64,000 nt of DNA from Actinopolyspora halophila DSM 43834 (lineage in GTDB: Bacteria; Actinomycetota; Actinomycetes; Mycobacteriales; Pseudonocardiaceae): contig NZ_AQUI01000002.1 of NCBI RefSeq assembly GCF_000371785.1, forward strand, positions 4,203,352 through 4,267,351. The letters are read 5' to 3'. The translations under genes and the position numbers were made by a program. Below, in pieces: positions 11,472 through 21,074 of this stretch; position 1 is the first letter of the stretch; every line of letters begins with the position of its first letter. Below the pieces are notes generated by a model that did not search any database, had not been told where the DNA came from, and was given only the letters and a program-made list of their open reading frames with translations.

Positions 11472-12998
11472 TCAGATGTTTATCTGGAACGCGAGGTAGA
11501 AGTCCACCCGCGTGGAAAAGTCGCCCAGATCACGTCCGGATATCTCCTCCACCCGTCGAATGCGATAGCGCAACGTGTTCACGTGCACGTGTAGCCGCTC
11601 CGCACAACGCGCCCAGGAACCGGAGCATTCCAGAAAAGTGCGCAGGGTGTGCACCAACTCCGAGTGATGGCTCCGGTCGTAGGCCAGCAGAGTCCCCAAC
11701 AACCGCTGCCGGTAGGAGTGCCGCAGCTCGTCGGGAACGGCGGAGAGCAGCACCTGGTGCGAGACCAGGTCCTCGGCCGTGACCACCCCGCAGCGCTGTC
11801 CGCGTCGTCGCGCCAGCCGCCGGGTGTATCCGGCCTCCTCGACGAGCCCGCGCAACCCGCTCGCGTCCCCGAGATCGCTGACCCCGACGCTCACGGAGAA
11901 CCACTCGGCGGCGTACTCGAGATCGGTGAGCGTGCGCCGCAACCGCCCGGCCAGCTCGACCGGTTCCGTCCGTGCCCGCTCCCCCTCGGCGAAAACGGCC
12001 AGCGCTCCCACCTCCGTCTCCGCCGTGACCGAGGGCAACCCGGTTGCCGCGGCGATCTCGCGCATCAGCTCGACCGAGGCCGCGGCTGTTCCACCCGAAT
12101 CCAGCGACACGACGCACAGCGAGCCCTCCGACGGCACCCCGGCCTCCCCCAGTCGAGCCGCCGCCTCACGCGAGTCCACCGAACCGTCGAGCAGCCCCCG
12201 GACGGCCGCGCCGAACGGACGGCTCGCGGCACGCCGCCCTTCCTCCAGCCTGGTGCGCAGCAAAGCTACTGCGGTCGCGAGCTCGTCGCAGACCGAACCG
12301 CGTTCCGCCTCCCCCTCTTCCTGAGGACCGGGCAGCACGAGGAACCACCTCGCGGGCCGGGCCTCCGTTCCGGCCCCGATCGGCCGGAGCACGTAGGTTT
12401 CCCCCTCAGCGGAGCGCACCGTCCTCGGCAGGCGTTCCGCCCGCAGGAACTCCCGCACCAGCGAACGCAGCAGCTCCACGGACAGCTCTCCGTGCCCGGC
12501 CACGACGGACCCCACGGCCGAGCACACCCAGCAGTCCGTGCCGAGTTCGGCGGCGGCCGCGGCGAGCACCTTGGTCAGATCCGCGCCCGCGGCCACATCC
12601 GCGACCAGGTCCCGCCGCGGAGCGGGCTCGTCGCGAACCGCACCGAGCACCCGTTCGAACAGGGTGTTGAAGCTGACCGTCACCGGAAGCTCGAACAGCA
12701 GCACCCCGTGCCGCGCACAGGCCTCGACCAGATCGGGCGGGGCCTTGCCCAGCCGTGCCGTGCCCGCGACCAACCCGGCCACACCCGCCTCGGCCAGAGC
12801 GGCGGCGAAGGCCTCCGAGTCACTCGCTTCGCGGTGCCAGACCAGTCCGCTGAGCACCAGTTCACCGCCCTGGAGGTAGCGCCGCGGATCGATCAGGTCG
12901 GTGATGTAGACGCCACGAACCGCCCGATCGAGTTGGTCCCGCCCGGTGAGCAGGCTCAAACCGAGCCGGGAGTCGTCCAGCAGATCGCCGAGAAGCAC
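11472..12998 (-). CDS. pucR: PucR family transcriptional regulator
   Basis: The 508-residue regulator has an N-terminal purine-catabolism PucR domain (LLGDLLDDSRLGLSLLTG, then VRGVYITDLIDPRRYL), a central GGDEF-like region of the CdaR type, and a C-terminal helix-turn-helix (HVHVNTLRYRIRRVEEISG). In B. subtilis PucR controls purine degradation genes. It is divergent from the xanthine dehydrogenase operon that starts at 13396, which fits such a role. Whether it activates or represses here cannot be read from sequence. The start codon used lies at 12998. Confidence 0.9.
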   Translation of the reverse strand: MLLGDLLDDSRLGLSLLTGRDQLDRAVRGVYITDLIDPRRYLQGGELVLSGLVWHREASDSEAFAAALAEAGVAGLVAGTARLGKAPPDLVEACARHGVLLFELPVTVSFNTLFERVLGAVRDEPAPRRDLVADVAAGADLTKVLAAAAAELGTDCWVCSAVGSVVAGHGELSVELLRSLVREFLRAERLPRTVRSAEGETYVLRPIGAGTEARPARWFLVLPGPQEEGEAERGSVCDELATAVALLRTRLEEGRRAASRPFGAAVRGLLDGSVDSREAAARLGEAGVPSEGSLCVVSLDSGGTAAASVELMREIAAATGLPSVTAETEVGALAVFAEGERARTEPVELAGRLRRTLTDLEYAAEWFSVSVGVSDLGDASGLRGLVEEAGYTRRLARRRGQRCGVVTAEDLVSHQVLLSAVPDELRHSYRQRLLGTLLAYDRSHHSELVHTLRTFLECSGSWARCAERLHVHVNTLRYRIRRVEEISGRDLGDFSTRVDFYLAFQINI

Positions 12999-13118
12999 GC
13001 GCGCACCTTAGTCAGTAGTCAGGGGGCTACGGCAAGAGATGTGTCCCCGCGAAACGCGGATCGCACGAAAAAGTCGTCCCCGGAACACGCCGCGGACCGA
13101 GCCGCACGCTCCGCACCC

Positions 13119-13142
13119 GTGTACCTGTGTACCCGTGTACCC
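13119..13142. repeat. triple 8-bp tandem repeat GTGTACCY
   Basis: GTGTACC occurs at 13119-13125, 13127-13133 and 13135-13141, each followed by a pyrimidine, in the divergent region between pucR and the xanthine dehydrogenase genes (12999-13395). It may be a simple tandem repeat or an operator array. The rest of the 397-nt gap holds no gene I can support. Confidence 0.5.
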
Positions 13143-13352
13143 GAACGGCCCGCTCAGCGGAGCGGGACGGCACCGACTCGGCCGGGCCGGTAGTCGGGCG
13201 AGCGGCGAAGCCGCCTCCCGCCACCCACGCAGTCGGCACCGCCGGTCCTCCTGACCGCTGTTGTAGGAAACCACGAAGACCACCCGTTCACCGATGGTTT
13301 GATTCATGTTTTCCACCGCTAGTCAGCGCGGGCTGCCGGGCTGTGTACTTGG

Positions 13353-13382
13353 TCACAACCAACGACCTGTCCCGGGTTGTGA
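13353..13382. promoter_or_regulatory. inverted repeat just upstream of the xdh ribosome-binding site
   Basis: TCACAACC (13353-13360) and GGTTGTGA (13375-13382) are perfect 8-bp arms separated by 14 nt, ending 3 nt before the GGAGAG ribosome-binding site. It could be an operator for PucR or a leader hairpin; the sequence alone does not decide. Confidence 0.35.
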
Positions 13383-13395
13383 TCTGGAGAGACAA

Positions 13396-14304
13396 GTGGA
13401 CTTCCTTCGACCGGCCAGCTGGAGCGAAGCTCTCGAAGCAAAGGCCAACCACCCGGACGCGACGCCGATCGCGGGTGGCACCGACGTCATGGTCGAGCTG
13501 AACTTCGACCAGCGCCGCCCCACCACGTTGCTCGACCTGACTCGCATCGAGCGACTCGCGCAGTGGTCGCGCGACTCACGCCCGGAAGGCGACGTGCTGC
13601 GGATCGGGGCCGGAGTGCCCTACTCCCGCCTGATCGATGAGCTGGGGGCGAGCCTGCCGGGGCTGGCCATGGCATCGCGCACGGTCGGTTCCCCGCAGAT
13701 CCGCAACCGCGGCACTCTCGGCGGAAACCTGGCTTCGGCCTCTCCGGCCGGGGACGGCCACCCCCCGTTGATCGCCTCGGAAGCCGAGATCGAGCTCGAA
13801 TCGGTGCGCGGAACCCGAACGCTGCCCGTCTCCGATTTCTTCACCGGGGTCAAACGAACCGAGCTCGCCGAGGACGAGCTCGTCTCCGCCGTGCACGCAC
13901 CCGAAGCCACCGGTCCCCAGCAGTTCTCCAAGATCGGCCCCCGCAACGCGATGGTCATCGCCGTGTGCACCTTCGCCGTCGCACTGCACCCCCGACGGGG
14001 AACCGTGGGAACCGGACTGGGCTCCGCGGCCCCGACGCCGCGGGCCGCCACCGAGGCCGAGGAGTTCCTCGCCGGGGAGCTGGCCGAGAACCGCCGCTGG
14101 GAACGTCCCGATCCACTGCCCGAATCGGTGATCCGCCGCTTCGGCGAATTGGTGGCACGGGCCGCGTCCCCGATCGACGACGTACGTGGCACGGCCCGGT
14201 ACCGCACGCACGCGCTGGGCGTGCTCGCCAGGCGAACCCTGGGGTGGGCCTGGGACGAGTACCGCAACGGCACCGAAACCACCGGGAGGCAAGGATGCGC
14301 CTGA
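13396..14304 (+). CDS. xdhB: xanthine dehydrogenase, FAD-binding subunit
   Basis: The 302-residue medium subunit passes electrons from the iron-sulfur subunit to FAD. The FAD loop GGTDVMVELNFDQR lies near residue 38, and the second FAD segment VGSPQIRNRGTLGGNLASASPAGD near 98-121 is typical. The start GTG 13396 is preceded by GGAGAG and gives the common opening DFLRPASWSEAL. It is the first gene of a rightward operon; its stop overlaps the next start by 10 nt. Confidence 0.92.
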   Translation: MDFLRPASWSEALEAKANHPDATPIAGGTDVMVELNFDQRRPTTLLDLTRIERLAQWSRDSRPEGDVLRIGAGVPYSRLIDELGASLPGLAMASRTVGSPQIRNRGTLGGNLASASPAGDGHPPLIASEAEIELESVRGTRTLPVSDFFTGVKRTELAEDELVSAVHAPEATGPQQFSKIGPRNAMVIAVCTFAVALHPRRGTVGTGLGSAAPTPRAATEAEEFLAGELAENRRWERPDPLPESVIRRFGELVARAASPIDDVRGTARYRTHALGVLARRTLGWAWDEYRNGTETTGRQGCA

Positions 14305-14786
14305 GTTTGACCGTCAACGGCCGCGCCACCACCGCCGACGACGTGTGGGGGGGCGAGAGCCTGCTGTACGTGCTGCGGGAACGGCTCGGGCTCCCCGGGT
14401 CGAAGAACGCCTGCGAACAGGGTGAGTGCGGCTCCTGCACCGTGTACCTGGACCGCGTCCCCGTCTGCGCCTGCCTCGTCGCCGCGGGCCAGGCCGAGGG
14501 GCGGGAGGTCGGAACCGTCGAGGGACTCGCCGGGGAGGACGAGCTCTCGGACGTGCAACGGGCTTTCGTGGACAACGGGGCCGTCCAGTGCGGCTTCTGC
14601 ACCCCGGGGTTGCTGGTCGCCGCGGACGACCTGGTCAAACGCGAACCGGACCCCTCGGACGCCGAGATCCGGGAGGCCTTGGCGGGGAACCTGTGCAGGT
14701 GCACCGGCTACGAGAAGATCATGGCCGCGGTGCGCACCGCCGCCGGGAGCGGACCGGACGATTCCTCCGAGGAGCAGCGGACATGA
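14295..14786 (+). CDS. xanthine dehydrogenase, [2Fe-2S] subunit
   Basis: The 163-residue small subunit carries both expected clusters: a plant-ferredoxin-type site (CEQGECGSCTVYLDRVPVCAC) and a helical-domain site (CGFCTPG ... CRCTGYEKI). It links the molybdenum and FAD subunits. ATG 14295 has GGGAGG 5 nt upstream and overlaps the FAD subunit gene. The stop overlaps the following start (ATGA). Confidence 0.93.
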   Translation: MRLSLTVNGRATTADDVWGGESLLYVLRERLGLPGSKNACEQGECGSCTVYLDRVPVCACLVAAGQAEGREVGTVEGLAGEDELSDVQRAFVDNGAVQCGFCTPGLLVAADDLVKREPDPSDAEIREALAGNLCRCTGYEKIMAAVRTAAGSGPDDSSEEQRT

Positions 14787-16192
14787 GCGCCACCGACGAG
14801 CGGGGGTTTCCCCGCCGAACCGTGATCGAAGGGGCCACGGTGGTCACCGCCGACGGCGCGGGTCCCGGCGGCTCGGGGATCGGCAACGAGCACCCCGAGG
14901 GACACGTGGTGCTGGAGGACGGGCTCGTCCGTTCGGTCGGTCCCGGACCGGCCCCGCCCCGAGACGGGGAGGAGCGGCGCGTCGACGGCACCGGCTGCCT
15001 GGCGACTCCCGGACTCGTGAACACGCACCACCACCTCTACCAGTGGGCGACGCGCGGCTACGCGGTCGACTCGACGCTGTTCGGCTGGCTCACCGAGCTC
15101 TACCCCGTGTGGGCGGGCATCGACGAGGACCTCACCCGTTCGGCAGCCGCTGCCGGACTGGGCTGGACAGCGTTGTCCGGATGCACCACGGTCGCCGATC
15201 ACCACTACGTGTTCCCTCGCACGGGTGGGGACGTGCTCGGCGGCGTGGTCTCCGGAGCCGAACGCATCGGCGTGCGGCTGCACGCGGTGCGCGGCTCCAT
15301 GGACCGGGGGCAGTCCGCCGGGGGGCTGCCCCCGGACTCCGCGGTGGAGGACACCGAGTCCGCGCTGGAAGGTACGGCCGTTGCCGTGGAGCGGTTCCAC
15401 GATCCGGGGTTCGACTCCCGGCTGCGCGTGGCCGTGGGCCCGTGCTCACCGTTCTCCGTCAGCACGGAGCTGATGACCCGTTCCGCGGAGCTTGCCCGCG
15501 AACACGGGGTGCGGCTGCACACTCATCTGGCCGAGACCACCGACGAGCTGGACAGGTGCGCCGCGGAGTTCGGTTGCGATCCGGTCGAGTACGCGGAACG
15601 GGTCGGCTGGCTCGGCGAGGACGTGTGGCTGGCGCACGGCGTGCACCTGTCCGAGCGGGCGGTCCGTCGGCTGGGCGAGACGGGCACCGGGGTGGCGCAC
15701 TGCCCCAGCTCGAACGGGCGGTTGGGAGCGGGCACCGCCCCGATACGTCCCCTGCTGGACGCGCACGCCCCGGTCGGACTGGGAATCGACGGAGTGGCCT
15801 CCAACGAGTCCGGACGGCTCGGGGACGAGTTGAGACAGGCGCTGCTGCTCGGCCGTGCCGAGTACGGCCCGGACGCGCTGTCGGTGCGCGACGCGCTGTG
15901 GATGGGCACCAGGGGCGGGGCGCGCTGCCTGGGCAGGGAGTCCGAACTCGGCTCGCTCGAACCGGGCAAGTTGGCCGACGTCGCCCTGTGGGACCTGAAC
16001 GGCCTCGGGCACGCCGGGATCGGGGATCCGGTGGCCGCCCTGGCACTCGGCCCGCTCCCACCACTGCGCGGGTTGTGGCGCGGTGGCGAAACGCTGGTCG
16101 AGGACTCCCGACTGGCCCGGGAGTCGGAACGGGACCTGACGGCGGAACTGCGTCGCGCCTGCGCCCGGCTCGGAACGAGGAGGGGCGGATGA
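14783..16192 (+). CDS. amidohydrolase, 8-oxoguanine/guanine deaminase type
   Basis: The 469-residue metal-dependent hydrolase belongs to the AtzB/SsnA-like branch of the amidohydrolase superfamily. The metal site is visible as GLVNTHHHLYQW (about residue 79-90), HTHLAET (about 247), the His in WLAHGVHL and the Asp in LGIDGVAS. The NTHHHLYQ form is typical of bacterial 8-oxoguanine deaminases, which also resemble guanine deaminases. It sits between xanthine dehydrogenase subunit genes and overlaps the upstream gene by 4 nt, so a purine ring substrate is well supported; the exact base is not. A CDA-type guanine deaminase lies downstream, so the two may divide substrates. Confidence 0.85.
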   Translation: MSATDERGFPRRTVIEGATVVTADGAGPGGSGIGNEHPEGHVVLEDGLVRSVGPGPAPPRDGEERRVDGTGCLATPGLVNTHHHLYQWATRGYAVDSTLFGWLTELYPVWAGIDEDLTRSAAAAGLGWTALSGCTTVADHHYVFPRTGGDVLGGVVSGAERIGVRLHAVRGSMDRGQSAGGLPPDSAVEDTESALEGTAVAVERFHDPGFDSRLRVAVGPCSPFSVSTELMTRSAELAREHGVRLHTHLAETTDELDRCAAEFGCDPVEYAERVGWLGEDVWLAHGVHLSERAVRRLGETGTGVAHCPSSNGRLGAGTAPIRPLLDAHAPVGLGIDGVASNESGRLGDELRQALLLGRAEYGPDALSVRDALWMGTRGGARCLGRESELGSLEPGKLADVALWDLNGLGHAGIGDPVAALALGPLPPLRGLWRGGETLVEDSRLARESERDLTAELRRACARLGTRRGG

Positions 16193-16283
16193 ACCCACCG
16201 CACCGACCGACCGCCGGAGCTGCCCCACCCGGCCACGCACGTCCACGGCGAACACGCACACACCCGCGCGAAGAGGTGGCCCG

Positions 16284-18602
16284 ATGAGCAACACGCACAC
16301 CCCCGCCCACCGTCCCCAGGACCTGGAAGAGGAGATCGCGGGCGGAGTGGGGGAGTCCCCACAGCGCCCGGACGCGGCGCTGAAGGTACGCGGCGATTTC
16401 GCCTACTCCTCCGACCTGTGGGCCGAGAACATGATCTGGGGCGCGACGCTGCGCAGTCCGCACCCCTCGGCGAGGATCCGGTCCGTCGACATCGGACCGG
16501 CGCTGCGCACGCCCGGAGTCCGCGCGGTGTTGACCGCCGAGGACGTTCCCGGCCGCAACCTGTACGGGCTCAAGGACGTCGACCAACCGGTACTGGCCTC
16601 CGACGTGGTCCGCTACCGCGGTGAGGCCGTGGCGCTGGTGGCCGCCGACCACCCGGAGACCGCGCGGAGGGCGCTGGAACTGATCGAGGTCGACTACGAG
16701 GTGCTCGAACCGGTCGTCGACGCGGAGCGGGCGGCTCACGACGAGTCGGTTCCCGCGGTGCATTCGGGCGGCAACACGGTGCGCTACCAGCCGATCGTCA
16801 AGGGCGATCCGGACGCCGCGGCGGACGTGGTCGTGTCCGGGACGTACACGGTGGGGATGCAGGACCAGGCGTTCCTGGGGCCCGAATCGGGGCTCGCCAT
16901 CCCGGGCGAGGACGGTGGCGTCGACCTGTACCTGGCCACCCAGGACCTGCACACCGACCGCAAGCAGACCGCGGCGGCCCTCGGACTGGATCCGGAGCTG
17001 GTGCGGATGACGATGTCCGGTGTGGGCGGGGCGTTCGGCGGCCGCGAGGACCTGTCCATGCAGGTACACGTGTGCATGCTCGCCCTGCGCACCGGCAGGC
17101 CGGTCAAGATGGTCTACGACCGCGCGGAGTCCTTCTTCGGACACGTGCACCGGCACCCGGCGACCATGTACTACGAGCACGGGGCCACCAGCGAGGGGGA
17201 CCTGGTCTACGTCAGGGCGCGGCTGTACTTCGACGGAGGGGCGTACTCGTCCAAGACGCCGGTCGTGGTGGGCAACGGAACCACCCTCGGGGTCGGTCCG
17301 TACGTCGTCCCCAACGTCCGGATCGAGGGCTGGGGCATGTACACCAACAACCCACCGTGCGGGGCCATGCGCGGGCTCGGAGCGGTGCAGCCCGCCTTCG
17401 CCTACGAGTCCCAGATGGACCGGCTGGCCGAGAGGCTCGGCATGGACCCCGTCGATCTCCGGGTGCGCAACGCGATCAGCCGCGGGGAATCCACCCCCAC
17501 CGGCCAGGTGCTGGACTACCCGGCTCCCGTGGAGGAGTTGCTGCGGCGGGTGCGGGACCTGCCCCTTCCGCAGACCTCGGCGGCGGAGGACTCCGACCCC
17601 GACATCCGCGACCTGCCCGGTGGCGCGTCCAACACCACCCACGGGGAGGACGTGGTGCGTGGAATCGGCTACGGGGTGTGCATCAAGAACGTCTGCTACG
17701 CCGAAGGCGCGGACGACTTCTCGACCGCGCGGGTGCGGCTGCAGATCATCGCAGGCGAACCGCTCGCGGTGGTGCACACGGCCGCGGCCGAGGTGGGCCA
17801 GGGCCTGGTCACCGTTCAGCAGCAGATCGCGCGCAGCGAGCTCGGGGTGGAACGGGTCAACATCCATCCGAACGACACCTCGGTGGGCCCGGCCGGTTCC
17901 AGCTCGGCCTCCCGGCAGACCTACGTGACGGGCGGGGCCGTGCAGGTGGCCTGCCAGGCGGTGCGCGCGAAGCTGCTGGACCTGACGGCGCGGGAGTTCG
18001 GCGAACCCGCCGCGGAACTCGCCCTGTCCGGTGGCAAGGTGGTCTCGGAGACCTCGGGAGTGCTGACCGACATGGCGGAGGTGCTCGGTGACGAGGTGAT
18101 CGAGGAGACCAGGGAGTACCACCACCGCGAGACGTTCCCGCTGGACGAGCAGGGCTCCAGTGAGCGCGCGCAGGTGCAGCACGCCTTCTCGGCACACCGC
18201 GCCGTGGTGGACGTGGACACCGAGCTCGGCCTCGTCAAGGTCGTGCAGCTGGACTGCTCGCAGGACGTGGGCAAGGCAGTGAACCCGGACTCCGTGGTCG
18301 GCCAGATCCAGGGCGGTTCCGCCCAGGGCCTCGGGCTCGCCGTCATGGAGGAGATCCAGGTGAGCGACGGCCGGATCGACAACCCGTCCTTCACCGACTA
18401 CCTCATCCCGACGATTCTCGACATGCCGCCGATGAACGTCGACGTCGTCGAACGCGGGGACCCGAACGCCCCCTACGGGGTGCGCGGGGTCGGCGAGCCC
18501 CCGACCATCTCCTCCACCCCGGCCATCGTGGCCGCGATCCGCGCGGCCACCGGCAAGGCGCTGGATCACGTCCCGGTGGGCCCGGACCACATCGTCGAGT
18601 GA
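16284..18602 (+). CDS. xdhA: xanthine dehydrogenase, molybdopterin-binding subunit
   Basis: The 772-residue catalytic subunit hydroxylates hypoxanthine and xanthine to urate at the molybdenum centre. Recognisable segments are the entry domain (RVRGDFAYSSDL-like start), GVGGAFGGRED near 240, the substrate Arg/MRGLGAVQPAFAYE region near 360, and the catalytic Glu in GVRGVGEPPTISS near residue 740. ATG 16284 has GAAGAGG upstream. It follows the amidohydrolase after 91 nt and completes the three-subunit enzyme. Confidence 0.93.
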   Translation: MSNTHTPAHRPQDLEEEIAGGVGESPQRPDAALKVRGDFAYSSDLWAENMIWGATLRSPHPSARIRSVDIGPALRTPGVRAVLTAEDVPGRNLYGLKDVDQPVLASDVVRYRGEAVALVAADHPETARRALELIEVDYEVLEPVVDAERAAHDESVPAVHSGGNTVRYQPIVKGDPDAAADVVVSGTYTVGMQDQAFLGPESGLAIPGEDGGVDLYLATQDLHTDRKQTAAALGLDPELVRMTMSGVGGAFGGREDLSMQVHVCMLALRTGRPVKMVYDRAESFFGHVHRHPATMYYEHGATSEGDLVYVRARLYFDGGAYSSKTPVVVGNGTTLGVGPYVVPNVRIEGWGMYTNNPPCGAMRGLGAVQPAFAYESQMDRLAERLGMDPVDLRVRNAISRGESTPTGQVLDYPAPVEELLRRVRDLPLPQTSAAEDSDPDIRDLPGGASNTTHGEDVVRGIGYGVCIKNVCYAEGADDFSTARVRLQIIAGEPLAVVHTAAAEVGQGLVTVQQQIARSELGVERVNIHPNDTSVGPAGSSSASRQTYVTGGAVQVACQAVRAKLLDLTAREFGEPAAELALSGGKVVSETSGVLTDMAEVLGDEVIEETREYHHRETFPLDEQGSSERAQVQHAFSAHRAVVDVDTELGLVKVVQLDCSQDVGKAVNPDSVVGQIQGGSAQGLGLAVMEEIQVSDGRIDNPSFTDYLIPTILDMPPMNVDVVERGDPNAPYGVRGVGEPPTISSTPAIVAAIRAATGKALDHVPVGPDHIVE

Positions 18603-18687
18603 TTCCTCCCGCGCGGGAACCCGCGTACCGAACGGCGCGAGCGTGCGCAGCAGCGCCGCGCCCTCCCCCACCACGAAAGGAACACCC

Positions 18688-19188
18688 GTGTCCACACGAC
18701 CGGAAACGGCTTCCGCGCACCCGAAGCCGGAAACCTGGATGCAGGAGGCGATACGGCTGGCCACCGACAGCGTGGCCGCCGGAGGCGGCCCGTTCGGAGC
18801 AGTGGTCGGCCGCGGTTCCGAGATCGTCGCCACCGGTACGAACACGGTCACCACGAGCCTCGACCCGACCGGCCACGCCGAGGTGACCGCCATCCGCAAC
18901 GCGTGTCGTGCGCTGGGCGACTTCAAGCTGGACGGCTGCGTACTCGTCACCTCGTGCGAGCCGTGCCCCATGTGCATGGCCTCGGCGTTGTGGGCCCGGC
19001 TGGACCGCGTCGTCTACGCCGCGGACAGGGACGACGCCGCGGCGGCCGGTTTCGACGACCGAGCGTTCTACGACCTGTTCACCGATCCGGAAGCGGTGTG
19101 GCCGACCCCGGTGCGGCACATCAGTGCCGACAACCGCACCGCCCCCTTCGACGCCTGGCTCGCCAAGAGCGACCGCGTCGAGTACTGA
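18688..19188 (+). CDS. guaD: guanine deaminase, cytidine-deaminase fold
   Basis: The 166-residue zinc enzyme converts guanine to xanthine. The zinc site is clear: HAEVTAIR (His and catalytic Glu) and SCEPCPMCMAS (two Cys). The C-terminal AADRDDAAAAGFDD and the final DAWLAKSDRVEY match the B. subtilis GuaD type rather than tRNA adenosine deaminase. GTG 18688 is chosen because GAAAGGAA lies just upstream; the frame extends further but without a start signal. Its product feeds xanthine dehydrogenase encoded upstream. Confidence 0.9.
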   Translation: MSTRPETASAHPKPETWMQEAIRLATDSVAAGGGPFGAVVGRGSEIVATGTNTVTTSLDPTGHAEVTAIRNACRALGDFKLDGCVLVTSCEPCPMCMASALWARLDRVVYAADRDDAAAAGFDDRAFYDLFTDPEAVWPTPVRHISADNRTAPFDAWLAKSDRVEY

Positions 19189-19513
19189 CCGCTCGATTAC
19201 CGAGCCGAATCCTGCCGACCTCCGGCTTCCCAGAGCCACCGAAACGGGCCGCCGGAGTGTCTCCTAGTCTGTCAGTGCCTCTTCAGCGGCGCCGGTCACG
19301 ACGACCGGGTCGGCGGCGCCGCGGGTACGGGGTGGAGCGGCGAAGAGCTTCTCCCCACTCGGAGCGGGGCGGAAACCGCCGTGCTCGAAACTCAGCAGAT
19401 TCTTCAAACGCCCCTAATCGGGCCGGTGGCATTGCTGCCCGCGCCCGAGGAGAAGTCCGGTCCGTTCCGCGCCGCGGTGCGGACCGGGGGCGCCCACCGG
19501 CATGGGAGGACGC
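19189..19513. other. 325-nt gap between guaD and the purine permease
   Basis: I see no gene. Around 19286-19322 the sequence can fold into a GC-rich hairpin (GGCGCCGGTC / GACCGG...GGCGCC), possibly a terminator after guaD, which would give the permease its own promoter. No riboswitch motif is visible. Confidence 0.3.
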
Positions 19514-20980
19514 ATGACCCAGCTGCGCCAGGACTCGACCGAGGAAGAGCCGGCAGCCGACACCGAGGAGCCCCGCTCGTCGGTAGATCGTTTTTTCCGC
19601 ATCACCAAGCGCGGCTCAACGGTGGGCCGTGAGCTGCGGGGCGGAATCACCACCTTCGTGGCGATGTCCTACATCGTGTTGCTCAACCCACTCATCCTCG
19701 GCTCCTCCGAGGACGTCACCGGGGCCAGCCTCGGCAACGCCGAACTCACCACGGCCACGGCCCTGTGCGCAGGGGTGATGACCATACTCATGGGCGTGGT
19801 GGGCAACGCGCCGCTGGCGATGGCCGCCGGGCTCGGCGTGATCCCGGTCGTCGCCTTCACCGTGGCCCCCGAGATGACCTGGGCCCAGGCCATGGGGCTG
19901 GTGGTCCTCGAGGGCGTGTGCATCGTGGTGATGGCGGTCAGCGGGGTGCGGGAGCGGATCATCAACGCGATCCCGTTACCGCTCAAAACGGCGCTGACCG
20001 TGGGGATCGGCCTTTACATCGCGCTGGTCGGGATGGTCAGCGCCGGATTCGTGAGCAGGCAGCCCGACGCGGCCGAGACCGACGTACCGGTGCAACTCGG
20101 TCCGAACGGTCATCTGCTCGGATGGCCGCTCGGCCTGTTCTGCTTCACCCTGCTGTTGATGATCGTCCTCGTGGCCAGGAAAGTGCCCGGAGCGATTCTG
20201 ATCAGCATCGTGTCCGGGACGGCACTGTCCGTGGTGACCAACGCCGTGTTCGACGTCCCGGCCGAGCAGTGGGGCCGCACCACGCCGGACCTGCCGTCGA
20301 GCCTGATGGCCACACCCGATTTCGGGCTGTTCGGCAACATCGACCTGTTCGGCGGGTTCGTGAACGCAGGCGTGCTCGCGGCCACCGTTTTCCTGTTCAC
20401 CCTGGTGCTGTCCGGTTTCTTCGACGCGATGGGCACGATCACCAGCGTCGGCAACGAGGCCGGGCTGACCAACTCCGAGGGCAAGGTCCAGGGCATGGGG
20501 CGCATCCTGCTCGTGGACGGAGCCGGGGCCGTGGCCGGCGGTGTGACCGGTTCCTCGCCGAACACGGTCTTCCTCGAATCGGCGGCAGGCGTGGCCGAGG
20601 GGGCGCGTACCGGCCTGGCGAGCGTCGTGAGCGGGGCCCTGTTCGCCGCGACCATGCTGTTCACCCCGCTGGCAGCCGTGGTGCCCGCGCAGGCGGCGGC
20701 TCCCGCTCTGGTGCTGGTCGGGGGCATGATGATGGCACAGGTACGCAACATTCCGTGGAGCGACGAGGACTTCGTGATCCCGGTGTTCTTGACCGTGGCG
20801 ATCATCCCGTTCACGTACTCGATCACCAACGGTGTCGGTGCGGGGCTGATCTCCTACTGTGCGATCAAGATCTGCAAGGGACGGACAAGGGAACTGGGCT
20901 GGTTGCTGAGCATCCTGTCCCTGGTGTTCGCGCTCTATTTCGGGGTCGAGGGGATCAAGGCCGTGTTCGGCGTCTCGTGA
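19514..20980 (+). CDS. purine permease, NCS2/AzgA type
   Basis: The 488-residue membrane protein has about 12-14 hydrophobic segments. The AzgA-type opening RITKRGSTVGRELRGGITTF and the substrate-site helices NAPLAMAAGLG and SGFFDAMGTITSVG are present. This branch imports adenine, guanine and hypoxanthine with protons. ATG 19514 has GGGAGG 4 nt upstream. Its place between guanine deaminase and xanthine dehydrogenase maturation genes fits import of purines for catabolism. The exact base preference is not visible. Confidence 0.9.
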   Translation: MTQLRQDSTEEEPAADTEEPRSSVDRFFRITKRGSTVGRELRGGITTFVAMSYIVLLNPLILGSSEDVTGASLGNAELTTATALCAGVMTILMGVVGNAPLAMAAGLGVIPVVAFTVAPEMTWAQAMGLVVLEGVCIVVMAVSGVRERIINAIPLPLKTALTVGIGLYIALVGMVSAGFVSRQPDAAETDVPVQLGPNGHLLGWPLGLFCFTLLLMIVLVARKVPGAILISIVSGTALSVVTNAVFDVPAEQWGRTTPDLPSSLMATPDFGLFGNIDLFGGFVNAGVLAATVFLFTLVLSGFFDAMGTITSVGNEAGLTNSEGKVQGMGRILLVDGAGAVAGGVTGSSPNTVFLESAAGVAEGARTGLASVVSGALFAATMLFTPLAAVVPAQAAAPALVLVGGMMMAQVRNIPWSDEDFVIPVFLTVAIIPFTYSITNGVGAGLISYCAIKICKGRTRELGWLLSILSLVFALYFGVEGIKAVFGVS

Positions 20981-21074
20981 ACCTCACCGCCCGGTGCCGC
21001 GGCGCCGCGGCGGCCCCCGGGGAGCGCAATCGGGAACGGTTTCCCGCTCGGTTCGCCAGTCGAAGGAGGCACCT

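Noticed and set aside
15459-18977. A 1172-codon frame antisense to the xanthine dehydrogenase genes
   Set aside because: Long antisense frames are expected opposite GC-rich genes. The product has no recognisable domain and runs across several well-supported genes.
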